DNA of 64,000 nt. It comes from Parus major (lineage: Eukaryota > Chordata > Aves > Passeriformes > Paridae). The notes beneath the pieces were generated by a model, which saw nothing but the letters and a program-made list of their open reading frames with translations, did not search any database and had not been told where the DNA came from. The translations under genes and the position numbers were made by a program. Every line of letters starts with the position of its first letter. The first letter of the stretch is position 1. Shown here piece by piece: positions 26,701 to 38,925 of this stretch. Where the stretch lies: contig NC_031773.1 of the NCBI RefSeq assembly GCF_001522545.3, positions 42,081,494 through 42,145,493 on the forward strand, read 5' to 3'.

Positions 26701-29700
26701 TATGACAAAGGCATGGGCTGTGGCTAGAGCTGAGAAAATATGAACCTAGGCTAGAATTTCTATATTAAAAAATAAAATAAAAAAATAGAATTAAAACCAA
26801 AGTCACATAATTAAACGAGCAGCTTCTCCTCATGTCAGCTGGTGACCCAGCAGTTTAAACGCTTCTCCTCCACACAGGGGTCACAAACAGGGCATGTGGG
26901 CCATGTGTCTGGGCCAGCACACAGCAGCAGGACAGATCTGGATTTCCTCTACATCTTCACCCCTCTGACCTTCAGAACATCACCTCCCACCCCCACTTTA
27001 ATCCTCGAGTCTTTACTTTAGAGCTTATAATAAATCAATAGACAATAGAAGAAAATCCCTGTGGGAGCTGCAATTCTGGTCCTGTTATAAAAGCTTAAAT
27101 TCCCCACCTGCCACTTGACCAGCAAAAAGCCTGGATTCCCCACTCCAGTTCAGATTATGTAAAACTATTCAAATCCTGAGTGACAGTAGTTATGAAGACA
27201 GTTGGACTCTCCAGCTGGGGGAGGCAGGAGCAAATACTGTGGAGTCCGGTAAGAGCTCTCTTTCTATTCACCCTTCCTCCCAGAGATTCTTACAATGCCT
27301 TTGGTTTCTTTTGTTTTTTCTTTCTTATTTTTCTCTCTTTTTTTTCTTTTTATCTTTTTTTTTTTGGTTCCAGTGAAGGGAAACAAATAATCAGTTAAGT
27401 AAAAAATACCCAGCCCCAAAGCTCTCAGAAATGTAATTTAAAAACAGAGACTGATTCAGAAACAGCTCTCCTCTCACTCAAACACACCCTCCACCCCCAC
27501 CCAGCCAATCCCCTTCCTCTCCACACCATTTCTGAGTTGTGTTATTTGTTAAAGAATATGGCAGAAGATGGTGGGGTGAGATGCCATGTGAACCAGTTAT
27601 TTGTCAAAACCCCCCAGTTTGACATGTTTCTGGGAGGCAGATTACACTAGAATGATGTTATCACCTTTTCAGTCAATCAAATCAAACCCCTCTTCAGCTC
27701 ACTAAAACTCTGCCACTGCCAATATTACCATTCCTGGTGGTATTTCAAACTATTTACCAGGAGGGTTTTGATTCAGGAATGCAAAGTGGTTTCCCATGAC
27801 AGTGGTTACCGTGCATTGGGGAGAGCTAGAGCAAGAATCCCAGCCACGCAAAATCACAGTGAATTGTGAAAGCCCCGTTAACTTCCCTGTGTTCATTGTG
27901 TTCTGAATGCCCATACAATACTCCTGCCCATGCAGGGGTAATTGGAGAAACCTCTCTGTTTACACCTCTTTCTTACAAAGGCTGGGCTTCTACAGAAGTC
28001 AATAAAGAATGTTTTATTACTGGGAGGAGGATCAGCCCGATGAAGTTTTGCTGAATGTGCAATGTTCATTTGACCTACATCGCATCTGAGATCAGCTCTA
28101 ACAATATGATGGATCAGCATTTGATAAAGCCTCCAAGAGGCATAACAAAAACATACACCAAACACGCCTATTGCCCTATGACCACAACCCTTTAACCTTC
28201 TCTTTTGTTCTGATCAAGAGCTAGTTTCTTATCTCTGTTGCATTTGTACAGTTACATTTTTCATGTGCAAATCCCCACCTTTACTTTTTTTCTTTTTGTC
28301 TGGCAACACAGAGATGCCATGAAATGGTATAAAGAGGAAAACTGGAGATCCCCTTGCTGTCCTGTTGCAGTCAGATCAAACTCAGAGCCTTTCTTCCTTG
28401 CACCTTCCAGGCTAATGGGTAGTGCAGGCCTTTGCCATAGCCCTCATTCTCCCACTCCTCCTAAACCAGGATGAGGTTTGATTCATGTAACACTTCTGTT
28501 ACCATGAAGGAAGGTGCCTAACCCCCTTCCAGCCTAGTGTTCTGAGAGAGCTTGGCTGAACTGCTCTCTGCATTGCCCAATGTACAGACCCTGCTAGCTG
28601 AGCCCAAGTGGCTTTTACATGGCTAAGTGAATAAAGCCACTAGAGCCCAGAGGGGTCAGAAGCCTCCAAAGTTCATGCCAGGATTTCAACCTGCCACAGG
28701 ACTGAAATAAAAAGTAGAATTGGTTTCCTCTAGTGTCTTTAATTCTGCTAGCACCCAGAACATTAGCCAAGGTGTTCACAGTTGCAAATGTCTCTAACAA
28801 AAAGTTCTGAATGAAGCTTTCACAGAAGAGCATGGGGGGAAAAAAAAACAGTGGCAAATATGAGTTCTGATGTAAAGAAGATTGCTCTGCCAAGTCTTCC
28901 ATTTAATGAAATCAAGTTATAAGATTAATTTTAAACACCAGAATTTGTGCCATTGTATTAAAATTTACACCATAATAAATACTTCTTTCTGGCTGGCTAT
29001 AGCTGATGAATTTTGAGGTAGTGGCTGGGCAAGCAGAACCCATATGCCCCCTAAAATAAACAGAACACTCCTAATTTAGACAGTTTGTTTCCTCTGCAGG
29101 ATTGAGGAGCATCCAGTTCAAGTCAAAATGAGAATGGGAGACACAAAATCCTTCACAGAAATAGTTTTGCTATACTGCATTTATAGCTAATTATTTGGCC
29201 ATGTGAACAGCTCCTAGATGCAGGTTTCAATTATAAATATTTATGCACAGGCAAAAAAAAAGCATTTTGAAAATTTTTATCCTTCCCTGATTTGCCTTGT
29301 GGAAACACACACTTTCATTTTTTTGTTGTTTTTTCTTTTTCCTGAGAAACATTACGGTAATATATTTAAAAGCTTCATAGCAGAAAGGGCATGGGAGTCA
29401 CTCTCAGGTTCCAGCTTTTCACCACTGTGTGCCACCAAAGAATGCATTCTAATAGGTCTGGGACAATGAGAGAGAAAACGTAAAGTTTAATTTGAGAAAG
29501 GGGTCTTTGAATGGGTAATTCCCTTATGAGTTCAAAGTACCCAGGTTTTTCTCTGCCTCAGAGAGACTCGGCAGCAGTTTCTGAGTGGTGCTGCCAGTGG
29601 GTGTGATCTGGATAAACATTACAGTTGTTCTTCCCACACAGTGTCCCCCTGCCACTGACATCAAGAGACTGTCCCAGGCAACTAGCATGTCCTGGGATAA

Positions 29701-32700
29701 TGCTCAAACCACATGTTTAACACAGCAGGTATGTTAAATGGAGTGAACTTGGCAGGTTAAGGTCAGTCTCCAGAGATAACATTATCATAATAGCCATTTG
29801 TCACCAGCAGGAGCAAACACAGGCATGTAGCAATTCCTTCTTTCCACAGCTTTTGCCAGAACCTGATAGGAAATAAAAATACCAGAACTTTAGGAATCAG
29901 GGTTCTCGCTACCCTTATTTATTGACAGTGTTATGTTTGATTCTTCAGTATGTCCTGCTACCTGGCCTGTAGCACTAGCAAGATAGCAACAGCTTTAACC
30001 AGAGGAACCTCAGGAAAAAACAAATCAGGTACGTAAATTTTCCCATTCATGCTGCAATAGCATTGAGACCTGTCTGTGCATTACCCAGAACAACAAAGCT
30101 ATACAATTTTAGTCTTTTTCAAGTCCTTCATTCTTTCCTCTTGAACTATTCCAGACTTCAACACACTGAGTTCAGAGAAAGTTCAAGCTCACTACTTATA
30201 CCAGGAGCGATGAAATCTTTGGTTTCCACTTCACAGGGATCATTGCAGGTTCACAGAGTGGATAAAAGGGAACAACTAATATTTGTGTCAGCCTGGCACT
30301 CAATCCATGCTGTTCAGCCTCCTTGCTGCACTCCTTGCTGAGCTGGGATGGAAATCATTCGCAGCTAGAAATGTTTGGCACATCAAAGCTATGCTGCCAA
30401 GCTGGTACGTCTAAAATGTTATCTGTCCTCTCTTGTCTACATTTATTTGCAAAATCCGCATTATCTTTTGAATATAGAAGTGTTTTCTTTCCAGGCATAG
30501 CTTGGAGTGAATACTTTACTAGGTCAGTATCAATGTCAAATTGTTAACAGTCTTAGTCCAGTGAGTATGCAAGGGAAAAACAAAAAAAAAATGCCAACAA
30601 ACAAAAAAGGGGGAAAGGGTGAAGATATCTTAGAGAAGGAATAATTCTGTTTGGACTTGCAGAACATTATCAGAAATTACAATGAGAAAAAACAGATTTT
30701 TGAAAGTTAGGAAATTATATAACATACACATTCTCAAATCTGAAAACAGGATTCAGATCTCACATTTTAAAAGAGGCATAATATATTGACTTACTTTATT
30801 GACTTGTTTGTGGTCCATGATAAACAATGCATCATATAAAAGCCACCATCCATTACACTATGGAGCATACTGGGGGGAAATAAAGAAGAAAATTCAGCAT
30901 TCCTTCAAATGGAAATGCTTGCAATAAAAAGATGAGAGAATTTTCACTGAATAGTGTTTTCCCAATATTAAAAAGCAAAACTTCTTTTTCAATTTTCAAG
31001 TCCTGCTGACATTTGCTTCGAAAAGAAACTGGCAGTAGCAACAATAACAAAGCACTGCTGTTGAATTAACAAAATATTTAATGTGATGATTTAAAATACG
31101 TTGTACAGTTGAAAGTTATGCCTTTGGCTTTAGCAGGTGAGGTAGTGAATTTTTATCACCCCAGTGTAAGTAGGAGCACATCCCCTTCAGTTTGCTTGGA
31201 GAGCAGGTTCCAGCAGGGGCAGGCAGACCAGGCACAAGTGAGGGCTGCTGGTGACAGGGCTGGAGTGACTTTCACCCCACGGATGGCACTGCCCTTGTGC
31301 CTGGACTTGCAGGTGCTCCCAGCCCGACAGTGTGAAGGCTTGGCCTCTGCTGGGCACAGACAATGCAACAGGAGATCAGCCAGCTGTGCCTTTTGCTCAC
31401 TCCCACTGCCTCTGACCAGTGCAACATGGTTGCTTGCTCCATGGCATGGTACAAAGAGCAAACAAAATCTGCCCTGACATTCCTTCATCTCATCCCTTCC
31501 CTTCAAATCAAATAGGTCTCGTAACTGCATTTGGGTGGCAGGTTTGCAAAATTGTAGGCTCCCTAAGGCAGAGCCAGCGTGATGTGATTTGCCTGTACAG
31601 GACCCAGCAGAATGAGGCCCTAAACCTAATTTGCAGCCTCTAGGCACTACAGTAATATCACTAATTTAATACAAATGACAATGAGAGGAAGGGACATGCT
31701 ATTCACAAGAGTGACTTCCATCCACAGATGCTTGGCAGGACTTCAGATTTGCATTTAGGGAGAGCATAGGCTTTGCTGAAATGGCCATTCTTTGTACAAA
31801 TATGCCCCCAGGCAGCAATAAAAAGAAACAGATGCAGATTAACACTAACAAATCACATAGCCATTGCACTATACATGTAACCTAATGCATGTGAATAGTC
31901 CTACTGGGTTTACATCTGTTACAGACTCACAGACTTGTTGAAGGCATGTTGAATCTCCCTCACAGCACCAACTCTCCCCAAAAGCAAGGAGTCTGGCAGC
32001 AAAGTCACCCCCACAGAAACTGTAGGACACCAGAGAAGGGCAAAGTGGGGTACAGCCACCTTCACTTCACCTGACAAGCTCTCAGAATTTGAGGCATCTT
32101 GTGAAAAGTTGCTATCTCAGCTCACTCTGACTCCCATGGGGAGATTGAGGGGATAGAATGATTCATTCATCCCAATACCTAAGGGACCTGCTATAAATCA
32201 AAGTGGTTAGAGCAGAGTTGGAGCCTGGATGATCTGCTTACACTGATCTACAAATTTTTAGATGACTGCAGGTGGGTAAAATAAATCTCACTTTGGTGGC
32301 TGACTCAGTTATACCACCACAGCAGTATTAAAAGTGAAGGTAGAGATAAGGAAGTACATCCCCCTGCTCTCTAGGGCAGCCAGAGCTCAGTCAAAGTGGA
32401 AAAGGTAGTTGTGACCTGTAGGTGAGCAGATCACTACAAGTAGGCAGCTACTTTTGGTGTCCTGTCTCTTCCCTCCACTGACAAAACAGACAGACACTGG
32501 CAACTTCAGCTAAGTAAGGCTGACAGCACGTATTGTTCTCATGGTCTTAGACACTATCAGTGGTGTGACAACTTAACCATTCACCCAAATGAGATAACCC
32601 AGAATCTCCAACAGCTCTCATAAGAGTTATGGACTAAGATGGACTACGCATTTTGGAGAAGGGATTCAAAATTAGAGGGAAGGCCAGCCAAAGGGACTAT

Positions 32701-32739
32701 GCAAAACATGGTCCACGCATTTATTTCAAGTTCCAAATT
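20789..32739. other. Long unannotated stretch, no gene or known transposon
   Basis: About 12 kb in which I recognise no exon, RNA gene or named repeat. Simple-sequence patches are an A-rich run at about 26765-26788, a T-rich pyrimidine tract at about 27300-27368, a C/T-rich run at about 27470-27525 and an A8 run near 28841. A GC-rich patch at about 31150-31650 has open frames of 122 codons (+, 31109-31477) and 163 codons (-, 31156-31647) lying on top of each other. Neither is recognised, and the overlap suggests a compositional cause. Confidence 0.55.
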
Positions 32740-32822
32740 GACAAATTTGATGAAAGACAGAAAGACAAGAAAGACAGAAAGAAAGACAGCAAGACAGAAA
32801 GACAGCGAGAGAGAAAGAGTGA
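32740..32822 (+). repeat. GAAA/GACA purine repeat, left of gap
   Basis: An almost pure purine stretch of irregular GAAAGACA-type units ending in GAGAGAGAAAGAGTGA. It is the left edge of a microsatellite cut by the assembly gap. Open frames that read through it and the gap are artefacts. Confidence 0.9.
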
Positions 32823-33237
32823 NNNNNNNNNNNNNNNNNNNNNNNNNNNNNNNNNNNNNNNNNNNNNNNNNNNNNNNNNNNNNNNNNNNNNNNNNNNNNN
32901 NNNNNNNNNNNNNNNNNNNNNNNNNNNNNNNNNNNNNNNNNNNNNNNNNNNNNNNNNNNNNNNNNNNNNNNNNNNNNNNNNNNNNNNNNNNNNNNNNNNN
33001 NNNNNNNNNNNNNNNNNNNNNNNNNNNNNNNNNNNNNNNNNNNNNNNNNNNNNNNNNNNNNNNNNNNNNNNNNNNNNNNNNNNNNNNNNNNNNNNNNNNN
33101 NNNNNNNNNNNNNNNNNNNNNNNNNNNNNNNNNNNNNNNNNNNNNNNNNNNNNNNNNNNNNNNNNNNNNNNNNNNNNNNNNNNNNNNNNNNNNNNNNNNN
33201 NNNNNNNNNNNNNNNNNNNNNNNNNNNNNNNNNNNNN
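32823..33237. other. Assembly gap (415 N)
   Basis: A single run of N. Both flanks are the same type of purine-rich repeat, so the missing sequence is most simply more of that repeat, which short reads cannot cross. Its true length may differ from 415. Confidence 0.99.
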
Positions 33238-33270
33238 AGAAAGAAAGAGAGAGAAAGAAAAGAGAGAAGG
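33238..33270 (+). repeat. GAAA/GAGA purine repeat, right of gap
   Basis: AGAAAGAAAGAGAGAGAAAG and following purines resume immediately after the gap and end near 33270. This is the right edge of the same microsatellite. The GACA units of the left side are absent here, so the array changes composition inside the gap. Confidence 0.88.
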
Positions 33271-35575
33271 AGAACTGCTGTAGGTAGAGTGTGTGTTTGT
33301 TTGTCTGTATATACCTATGGCTTTCTGTAGGAAGTGTCAGAATCTTGCTGCTTCCTCCTGTTTTTAAGCTGCCCTCTTGTGTCTTGTTATCAGGTGTTTT
33401 TGACTTGCATGAATTCACACCACCATTTGCCTGCATCCTCTTGGCATGTACAGAAACTGAGTCAATGACCTTCCACACCACCTCTGCTGCTTCTCTCAAA
33501 GGATCTATTATGTGGCTCACTGGAAGAGAACAAGCACGGTTCTGTTTCAGTCAGCATGACTCTTACAGTATAAACACTGAAAAAAAACCCCACTCCACAT
33601 AGCCAGCCTCATTTTGCATTAGTCAGGAAAGGTCAAGGCAAAATTGGAGTCAGGAAAAAATTGGTCAGTGTTTGGAATCAGTCTCACTTGAGCTTGACTT
33701 CCTGTTTCTGAAAAAAAACCAACCACAGTGCCTCACATTATCTGAATACGAAGTTTAGAGAATGTTGCTATACATGCCACACAAACACATTTTACACACA
33801 GTAATTCTTTGAGTGCCTTGAGAAACTCCAAGCGTAAGTACAGAGACTCAGCAGTTAGCAAGAACCAGAAGAAATGCAAAGTCTGGGGTTTGTATTCTTT
33901 CCATCTCTATTTATACTATAGGGTTGTTTTATTAAGAAATTTACCTTTAAAATTAGTGGCAATTCCTTCTAGAAACACATCCAGGCCACCAGAAGAAATA
34001 GCTTCTCTTTTAGTACCCAGGCCCACTACTGTGCATTCAAGAACAATTCAGACAGCCTGAATTTCTAACTGGGAAAAGGCAAACAAAGATGGTTTGATCT
34101 TTTGTTATTTTGCTAATCAGGCTAGAAAAATGAAAACACAATGTACCTACTTTATTTAAACTAAAATAATCAAAATATCAGTCTGTCAAGATAATAATTA
34201 GATACATTATTGATTAAATAGCAGAAGAAGATGACAGTTTGATAGCTATTTTTAATGCAGTATCTGTCAAAGTTAGAAATTTGATCTCCCCGTTTCTTTC
34301 AGCCCCTTTCTTCAATCTGGCTGCAAATCCTTATGGACAAACCAAACAGCAATAGGAGACAATGAAATAACCACTAAGCTTTATGGATTTGAGGGTCCAG
34401 GGGGCATGAGAAAGCACTTCACATTAATGCTCCAGCACTACAGGTTCTGGTTTAATGGATACCCAGTAGTATCCCAGGGAAGAAGAATTCTTCAGAAGCA
34501 TTAACTGGCAATGATTTTCTTGCTCTGTGTTATTCCAGTCTCAGTACTTTCTTTAAGCTGTCTGCATTCTCATCCTGACTACCCTAAACAGAGTGAAAGA
34601 CTGAAAGAATAGGATGATAATTTTGGGTTTGGGATTTGGCTTTTTTTCCTTTCCACAGCAACTCATTCTACTCTCATTTCTCCTAGATAATTTCTGAAGT
34701 GTAAAAAAAATAATCTCTGCTCACCTACGTAGATATGACCTTCTCAAATTTCTTCTGAATACAAATTCTTTAGTACACATTAAAAGGCAGTTTTCTGCAA
34801 CAGTAACCTGCTTTTCTCTGTCTGAAATGAAGGGTCATCATGACTCACATCTTTTCAGTGATGGTTAAGATGTGAAATCTGTCAGAAATAGAATGCATTA
34901 CAAGTCCCACGTGTCAACCATTGACCTCCTCATCAGTGCTCTGTAAGAAGTGTTGTCTTCCTCTTCATAAGAGCACAGATGATGTAGGCAGCCATAAGAC
35001 TTGAAAAAATGAGCCATTTTATTCCAGAAAATACCTTTGATACTCTCTGATTCATAGCCATACAACTTTTTGTCTTCAACTTCCTCAATTCCCCACCATC
35101 ATTCTTGAATTCCTATTCCCAGATACTCAAATTATGATTCCAGATCTATTTCCCCCAACAACTCTGCACATATGTCAGTACAACTGATGTCTCTCCCACT
35201 CTCTACCATATGCTTTCTACTCCTTGTTGTCAGCCTCCTAAAGCTGTTCATCTTGTTTTCTCACCAGCATTTTCTCTGGCACAGTTCGGTCACTGCTCAG
35301 AACTTTGCAGTACCCAGCAGGGCCGACACAGCTTGTGTAGTAACACATTCTTGTATACAAGTGTGTCATTGCCTGTGAATGAGCTTTTAATCTAGAGCAC
35401 CTGGGAAGATGGTAGAGACAGAGCTAAAAAGTGCAGAAGCCAATATCTGTCTCAGGAGAGAAAAAAAATAAAAAGCTTTTCCAGTCGGATCCAATCCAAT
35501 CTTTCCTCCCAGCCTCAGCTGTTCTGCCCCTCCATGACTGGGCATGGCCCTCTCATTTCCTGGCTCAGCCCCAAA
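33271..35575. other. Unannotated DNA, nothing recognised
   Basis: No gene, RNA or named repeat is seen on either strand. Open frames are short and unconvincing. A pyrimidine-AG sequence at about 34295-34304 is followed by only 16 codons before a stop, so no exon is called. Confidence 0.55.
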
Positions 35576-35885
35576 AATCATAGAGCCATAGAATAATTTG
35601 GGCTGAAAGGCACCTCTAAAGTCATCTAATCCAGCCTCCCTGCAATGAGCAAGGACATCTTCATCTAAACCAGATTGCTCAAAGCCCCATCCAATCTGGC
35701 CTTGAACACATCCAGGAATGAGGCAGCCAGCCACAACTTCTCTGAGCAACCTATTCCAATGCTTTGCCTGGATAAGAAATTCTTTCCTATGTCTACTCTT
35801 AATATACCTGCTTTTAGTTTAAAACCATTATTCCTTGTCCTATCCCTACAGGCCGTGCTAAAAAATCTGTCCCCATCAACAAGAA
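35576..35885 (-). mobile_element. CR1 LINE fragment, 3' end, minus strand
   Basis: An antisense CR1 3' fragment. Reading the plus strand one sees the reversed tail (ATCATAGAGCCATAGAAT), then TTTGGGCTGAAAGGCACCTC, TCATCTAATCCAGCCTCC, AGATTGCTCAAAGCCCCATC, TGGCCTTGAACACATCCAGG, CACAACTTCTCTGAGCAACC, AAGAAATTCTTTCCTATG and CTTGTCCTATCCCTACA. These are the standard CR1 landmarks in reverse order. About 310 bases are present, all from the 3' untranslated part. The upper boundary is approximate. Open frames read here on either strand are by-products of the repeat. Confidence 0.94.
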
Positions 35886-36437
35886 GGCAATGATACTCAG
35901 CATGACTGTGGCCTTGAAGGGGAAACATGTCTGAAAAGTCGCTCTTCTGCCTTGCTCAACCTTAATGTCTGGTGTTCTGAGTCACAGATTAAATGAAAGA
36001 GCAAACTGGGACTTCCTGGTAGAACTGCTGCCCCAGTTCCTGTATCTCACCTACTTACAACATCAAGCACAGACTGCACTTTGCAAACAAAGAGATCATT
36101 CAAAGGGAGGGCAGCTCAGAGTGAGGCCAGCAAGTCTTACAGCTGGTTTATTTGCTCTGGGCATTGTATGTACAATGACAAAGCTTATGGTGTTCCTATG
36201 CTGAAGGATCAGTGATGAGTATGACACCAGCTAGACACCCAACAGTGCTGCTCTGCTCCTCCTCAGTACTGGCAACTCCCAGCTCTGTCGAGACCTCAGG
36301 GAAGCCCAAGTGCTGATCTCTGTGTTTACTGCCATGGGGTGTGAGAATAAGAAGCAAATAATGTTCACTGTAGTCTTTTACTATTGACCTAGAATCAGCT
36401 TGCCAACCTTTCATTATTGGCCCATTATAAACCAAGG
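35886..36437. other. Spacer between two inverted CR1 copies
   Basis: About 550 bases of unrecognised DNA separating the 5' ends of two oppositely oriented CR1 fragments. No gene or splice-supported frame is seen. Confidence 0.55.
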
Positions 36438-36876
36438 AGGACCATGAAGATGATTGAGGGGTGGAGCAGCTCTCCTGTGAAAACAGGCTGAGAGAATTTG
36501 GATTGTTCAACCCACAGAAAAGAAGGCATCAAGAAGACTTTTTAGCCACCTTTCAGTACCTAAAAGGGGCCTAGGAATGTGCTGGAAAGCGACTTTTCAC
36601 AAGGGCATATAGGGGTAGGACAAGGGGATATGGCTTCTAACTGAAAGAGGGCAGGCTTAGATTAGATATAAGGAAGAAATTCTTTACTGTGACAGTGGTG
36701 AGATGTTGGGATAGGTTTCCCAGGGAAGTTGTGTTTCTCTGGAAATGTTCAAGGCCAGGTTGGATGGGGCTTTGAACAATCAGGTCTAGCGGAAGATATC
36801 CCTGTCCATGCTGGGATGAGATAATGTTTAAGCTCCCTTCCAACCCAAACTACTCTGCAATTCTCTGATTCTGTGA
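36438..36876 (+). mobile_element. CR1 LINE fragment, 3' end, plus strand
   Basis: The longest CR1 copy in the window, about 440 bases. In order it shows a GACCATGAAGATGATTGAGG-type block, GGAGCAGCTCTCCTGTGA, AGGCTGAGAGAATTTGG, AGTACCTAAAAGGGGCCT, AAGGGCATATAGGGGTAGGA, GAGGGCAGGCTTAGATTAGA, AAGAAATTCTTTACTGTGA, GGTTGGATGGGGCTTTGA, CCTTCCAACCCAAACTA and a short ATTCTCTGATTCTGTGA tail. It begins around the end of the element's coding part, so no intact reverse-transcriptase frame is present. It faces the minus-strand copy at 35576-35885, and their shared 300 bases or so form an imperfect inverted repeat. Confidence 0.95.
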
Positions 36877-37763
36877 CTGTGATCTGAAAAGGTGGTGGAT
36901 TGTTAAGAAACAGCAGCTATGAGGAAGACAGAGTGTCAAAGGACAGCTTGGCACAATGTACAGCATGGAACATAGCTCACTTCCCTGTTTTCTTGCTCTG
37001 CTTTCTCCCAAATAAATGCTAGAAAATAAATACTATAAATGACTAGAAATATACTATTTCTATATACTAGAAAATAAATGCTCTAAATGCTATTATGCTA
37101 AGGCAAATACCTCCAGTTCCAGGAGGATAACTTTCTGACCTCTGCACGAGTTCATTACTCATCAGGGGAGAAAAATGGGAGAAAAAACACAACCACAAAA
37201 CTTTCAGCAATTAAATGCTGCTTCTAAGAAGAGCTACACCATTTTTAGAAATTAAAAATAGGTAGGACAAACTAAATATTTCTGCCTATTATATAGGGGA
37301 TTTTAAAAAATTTATCTTAGAGAACTCTAACATAGACTACTAAATATATGCCAAAACAAGGGCTTTTAACAGAGAAAAGCTACTGCATTAAATTTCTTAC
37401 AGTGTAAAACAAAACTTTCTAGCAGTTTATTATCGGGAGCTTTGTTTTTATTGCTTCTTTTAATATGTTTTTACAACCTGTCTCATAATTTTTAAGGAGT
37501 TTAGTTCACAAACTCAGTAAATTTGTCCCACTAATGTAACATTTGACTTTGGAACACAACCTAAAGTCATTAACCCTTCACTTCCTCTTTTTATTGTCTT
37601 TTTCTAAAGCAATGCATACATACAAGCAGTTCTGTGCTCTTCCTAACAAGCAGTTCTACCTCACAACCATATTTAAAATCTTTCTTTATCATGTCCATAT
37701 TAACATATTATTACTTTGGAAATATCTTGTTTGACAACAGAAGATACTGTATTGTACTCCTAA
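36877..37763. other. AT-rich DNA with a 48-bp spaced direct repeat
   Basis: CTAGAAAATAAATACTAT (from 37019) recurs in slightly changed form at 37067, with 21 of 23 positions matching through 37041 and 37089. The period is 48 bp and an extra AATAAATGCT precedes the first copy. No gene is seen. Open frames near 37543-37734 look like chance. Confidence 0.6.
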
Positions 37764-37764
37764 T

Positions 37765-37795
<31 letters not shown>
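37764..37795. repeat. (CA)n(TA)n dinucleotide microsatellite
   Basis: About eight CA units (37764-37779) pass directly into about eight TA units (to about 37795). This is a common compound dinucleotide form and is probably polymorphic. Confidence 0.95.
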
Positions 37796-38925
37796 AAAGT
37801 AACTTCATTGCGCAGAACAATGTTTTTAAAATGCAAATTCTTTTCATTACAGAGAAGAAACATGATGAGAAGAACATGGGAGAGAGAATTTCGATCAGGG
37901 AATCCAGATTTACCTCTAAACCATAAGTACACATATATATAAAAATCAGTAGAGTCTAGTGGAGAAATAAGACAGTCAAATAGTATTTCCTTGTAAAGGC
38001 TACTGTAACTCATAAATCTGTGTGCTTTAAAACACACAAATCTTATAGCATATTTAAAATAAGATTTAAGACATTCTCTGTCTTATTCTTTAAAATCTTG
38101 GGGCAGAAATTCATATATACAATTCTGTTTTCAAATACTGCTGAGAAATGCCATACAAAGAAATTTTGTTTATGATTTATGATGCAAAGAATTAGGCTGA
38201 TTTGACCTGCACAAATGAAAACTGCAAGTTCAGCAAAGTCCTTCTGTAGCAGAGGAAGGAACACAGAAATTAAGAAAGCACCCCAGTCATACACAAAGGA
38301 GCCTACACTCAAATCTCTCTTGTGCACAGGCAGTATTTGCACTTTCAGTCATATTCAGTCATAAACTCCACTTACTCTGGATATCGGTTATACAGGCAGC
38401 AGATAATTGTGATAAACTAGTGAATCTGGTATCCATTGAAATGGGGTACTTCAAACAGATGGGCTCCAAAAGCACAGTCTGGCATTTAGACGCTAGTATT
38501 TAAGACCCTACTGGCATCTGCTGATCCTCTAGAAGAATCCTAATAGTCAAGGCAGGTTCTCATTTCTGTGGCTCACACATGTCCGAGGACACCTAATGCA
38601 TCCTCACCATGCATGGCAGATGTGCAGATGTGGCACAGATTCTGCAGGAGATGCACCTCTGTCTGAAGCCCCATGGGGTTATCCCAGGCACCTCCAATGT
38701 TTCAGATGCTTGTGTGTGCAGGCAACTTGATCAGGTTTGCAAGCAGTGGAACCACTGGAGCTGAAGAGCTACTCAGGACACAAGCCAGGGGGCTCAGTGC
38801 TGCTGTGTGAGAATTTTCCAGGTATGCAGCTGTGTGGGTTTCCCTGCTACATCTCCAAATCTCCAGAACGATGTATGATCAGGCATCCCAAATAAGCCTT
38901 ATACCCTTATCAGGCTGTGAACATT
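37796..38925. other. Unannotated DNA between microsatellite and LTR
   Basis: A 74-base exon-like segment (37853-37926) follows a TTTTCATTACAG acceptor and ends at a GTACAC donor-like site, but it resembles no known protein. Past 38560 the sequence becomes more GC-rich with CpG sites, approaching the minus-strand LTR. I could not identify retroviral internal sequence there. Confidence 0.45.

Noticed and set aside
32639..33520. Three open frames of over 200 codons
   Set aside because: They exist only because the N gap contains no stop codons; the real flanks are simple repeat.
35387..35928. Minus-strand frames of 120 and 87 codons
   Set aside because: They read the CR1 3' untranslated region and its flank, not the CR1 reverse transcriptase.
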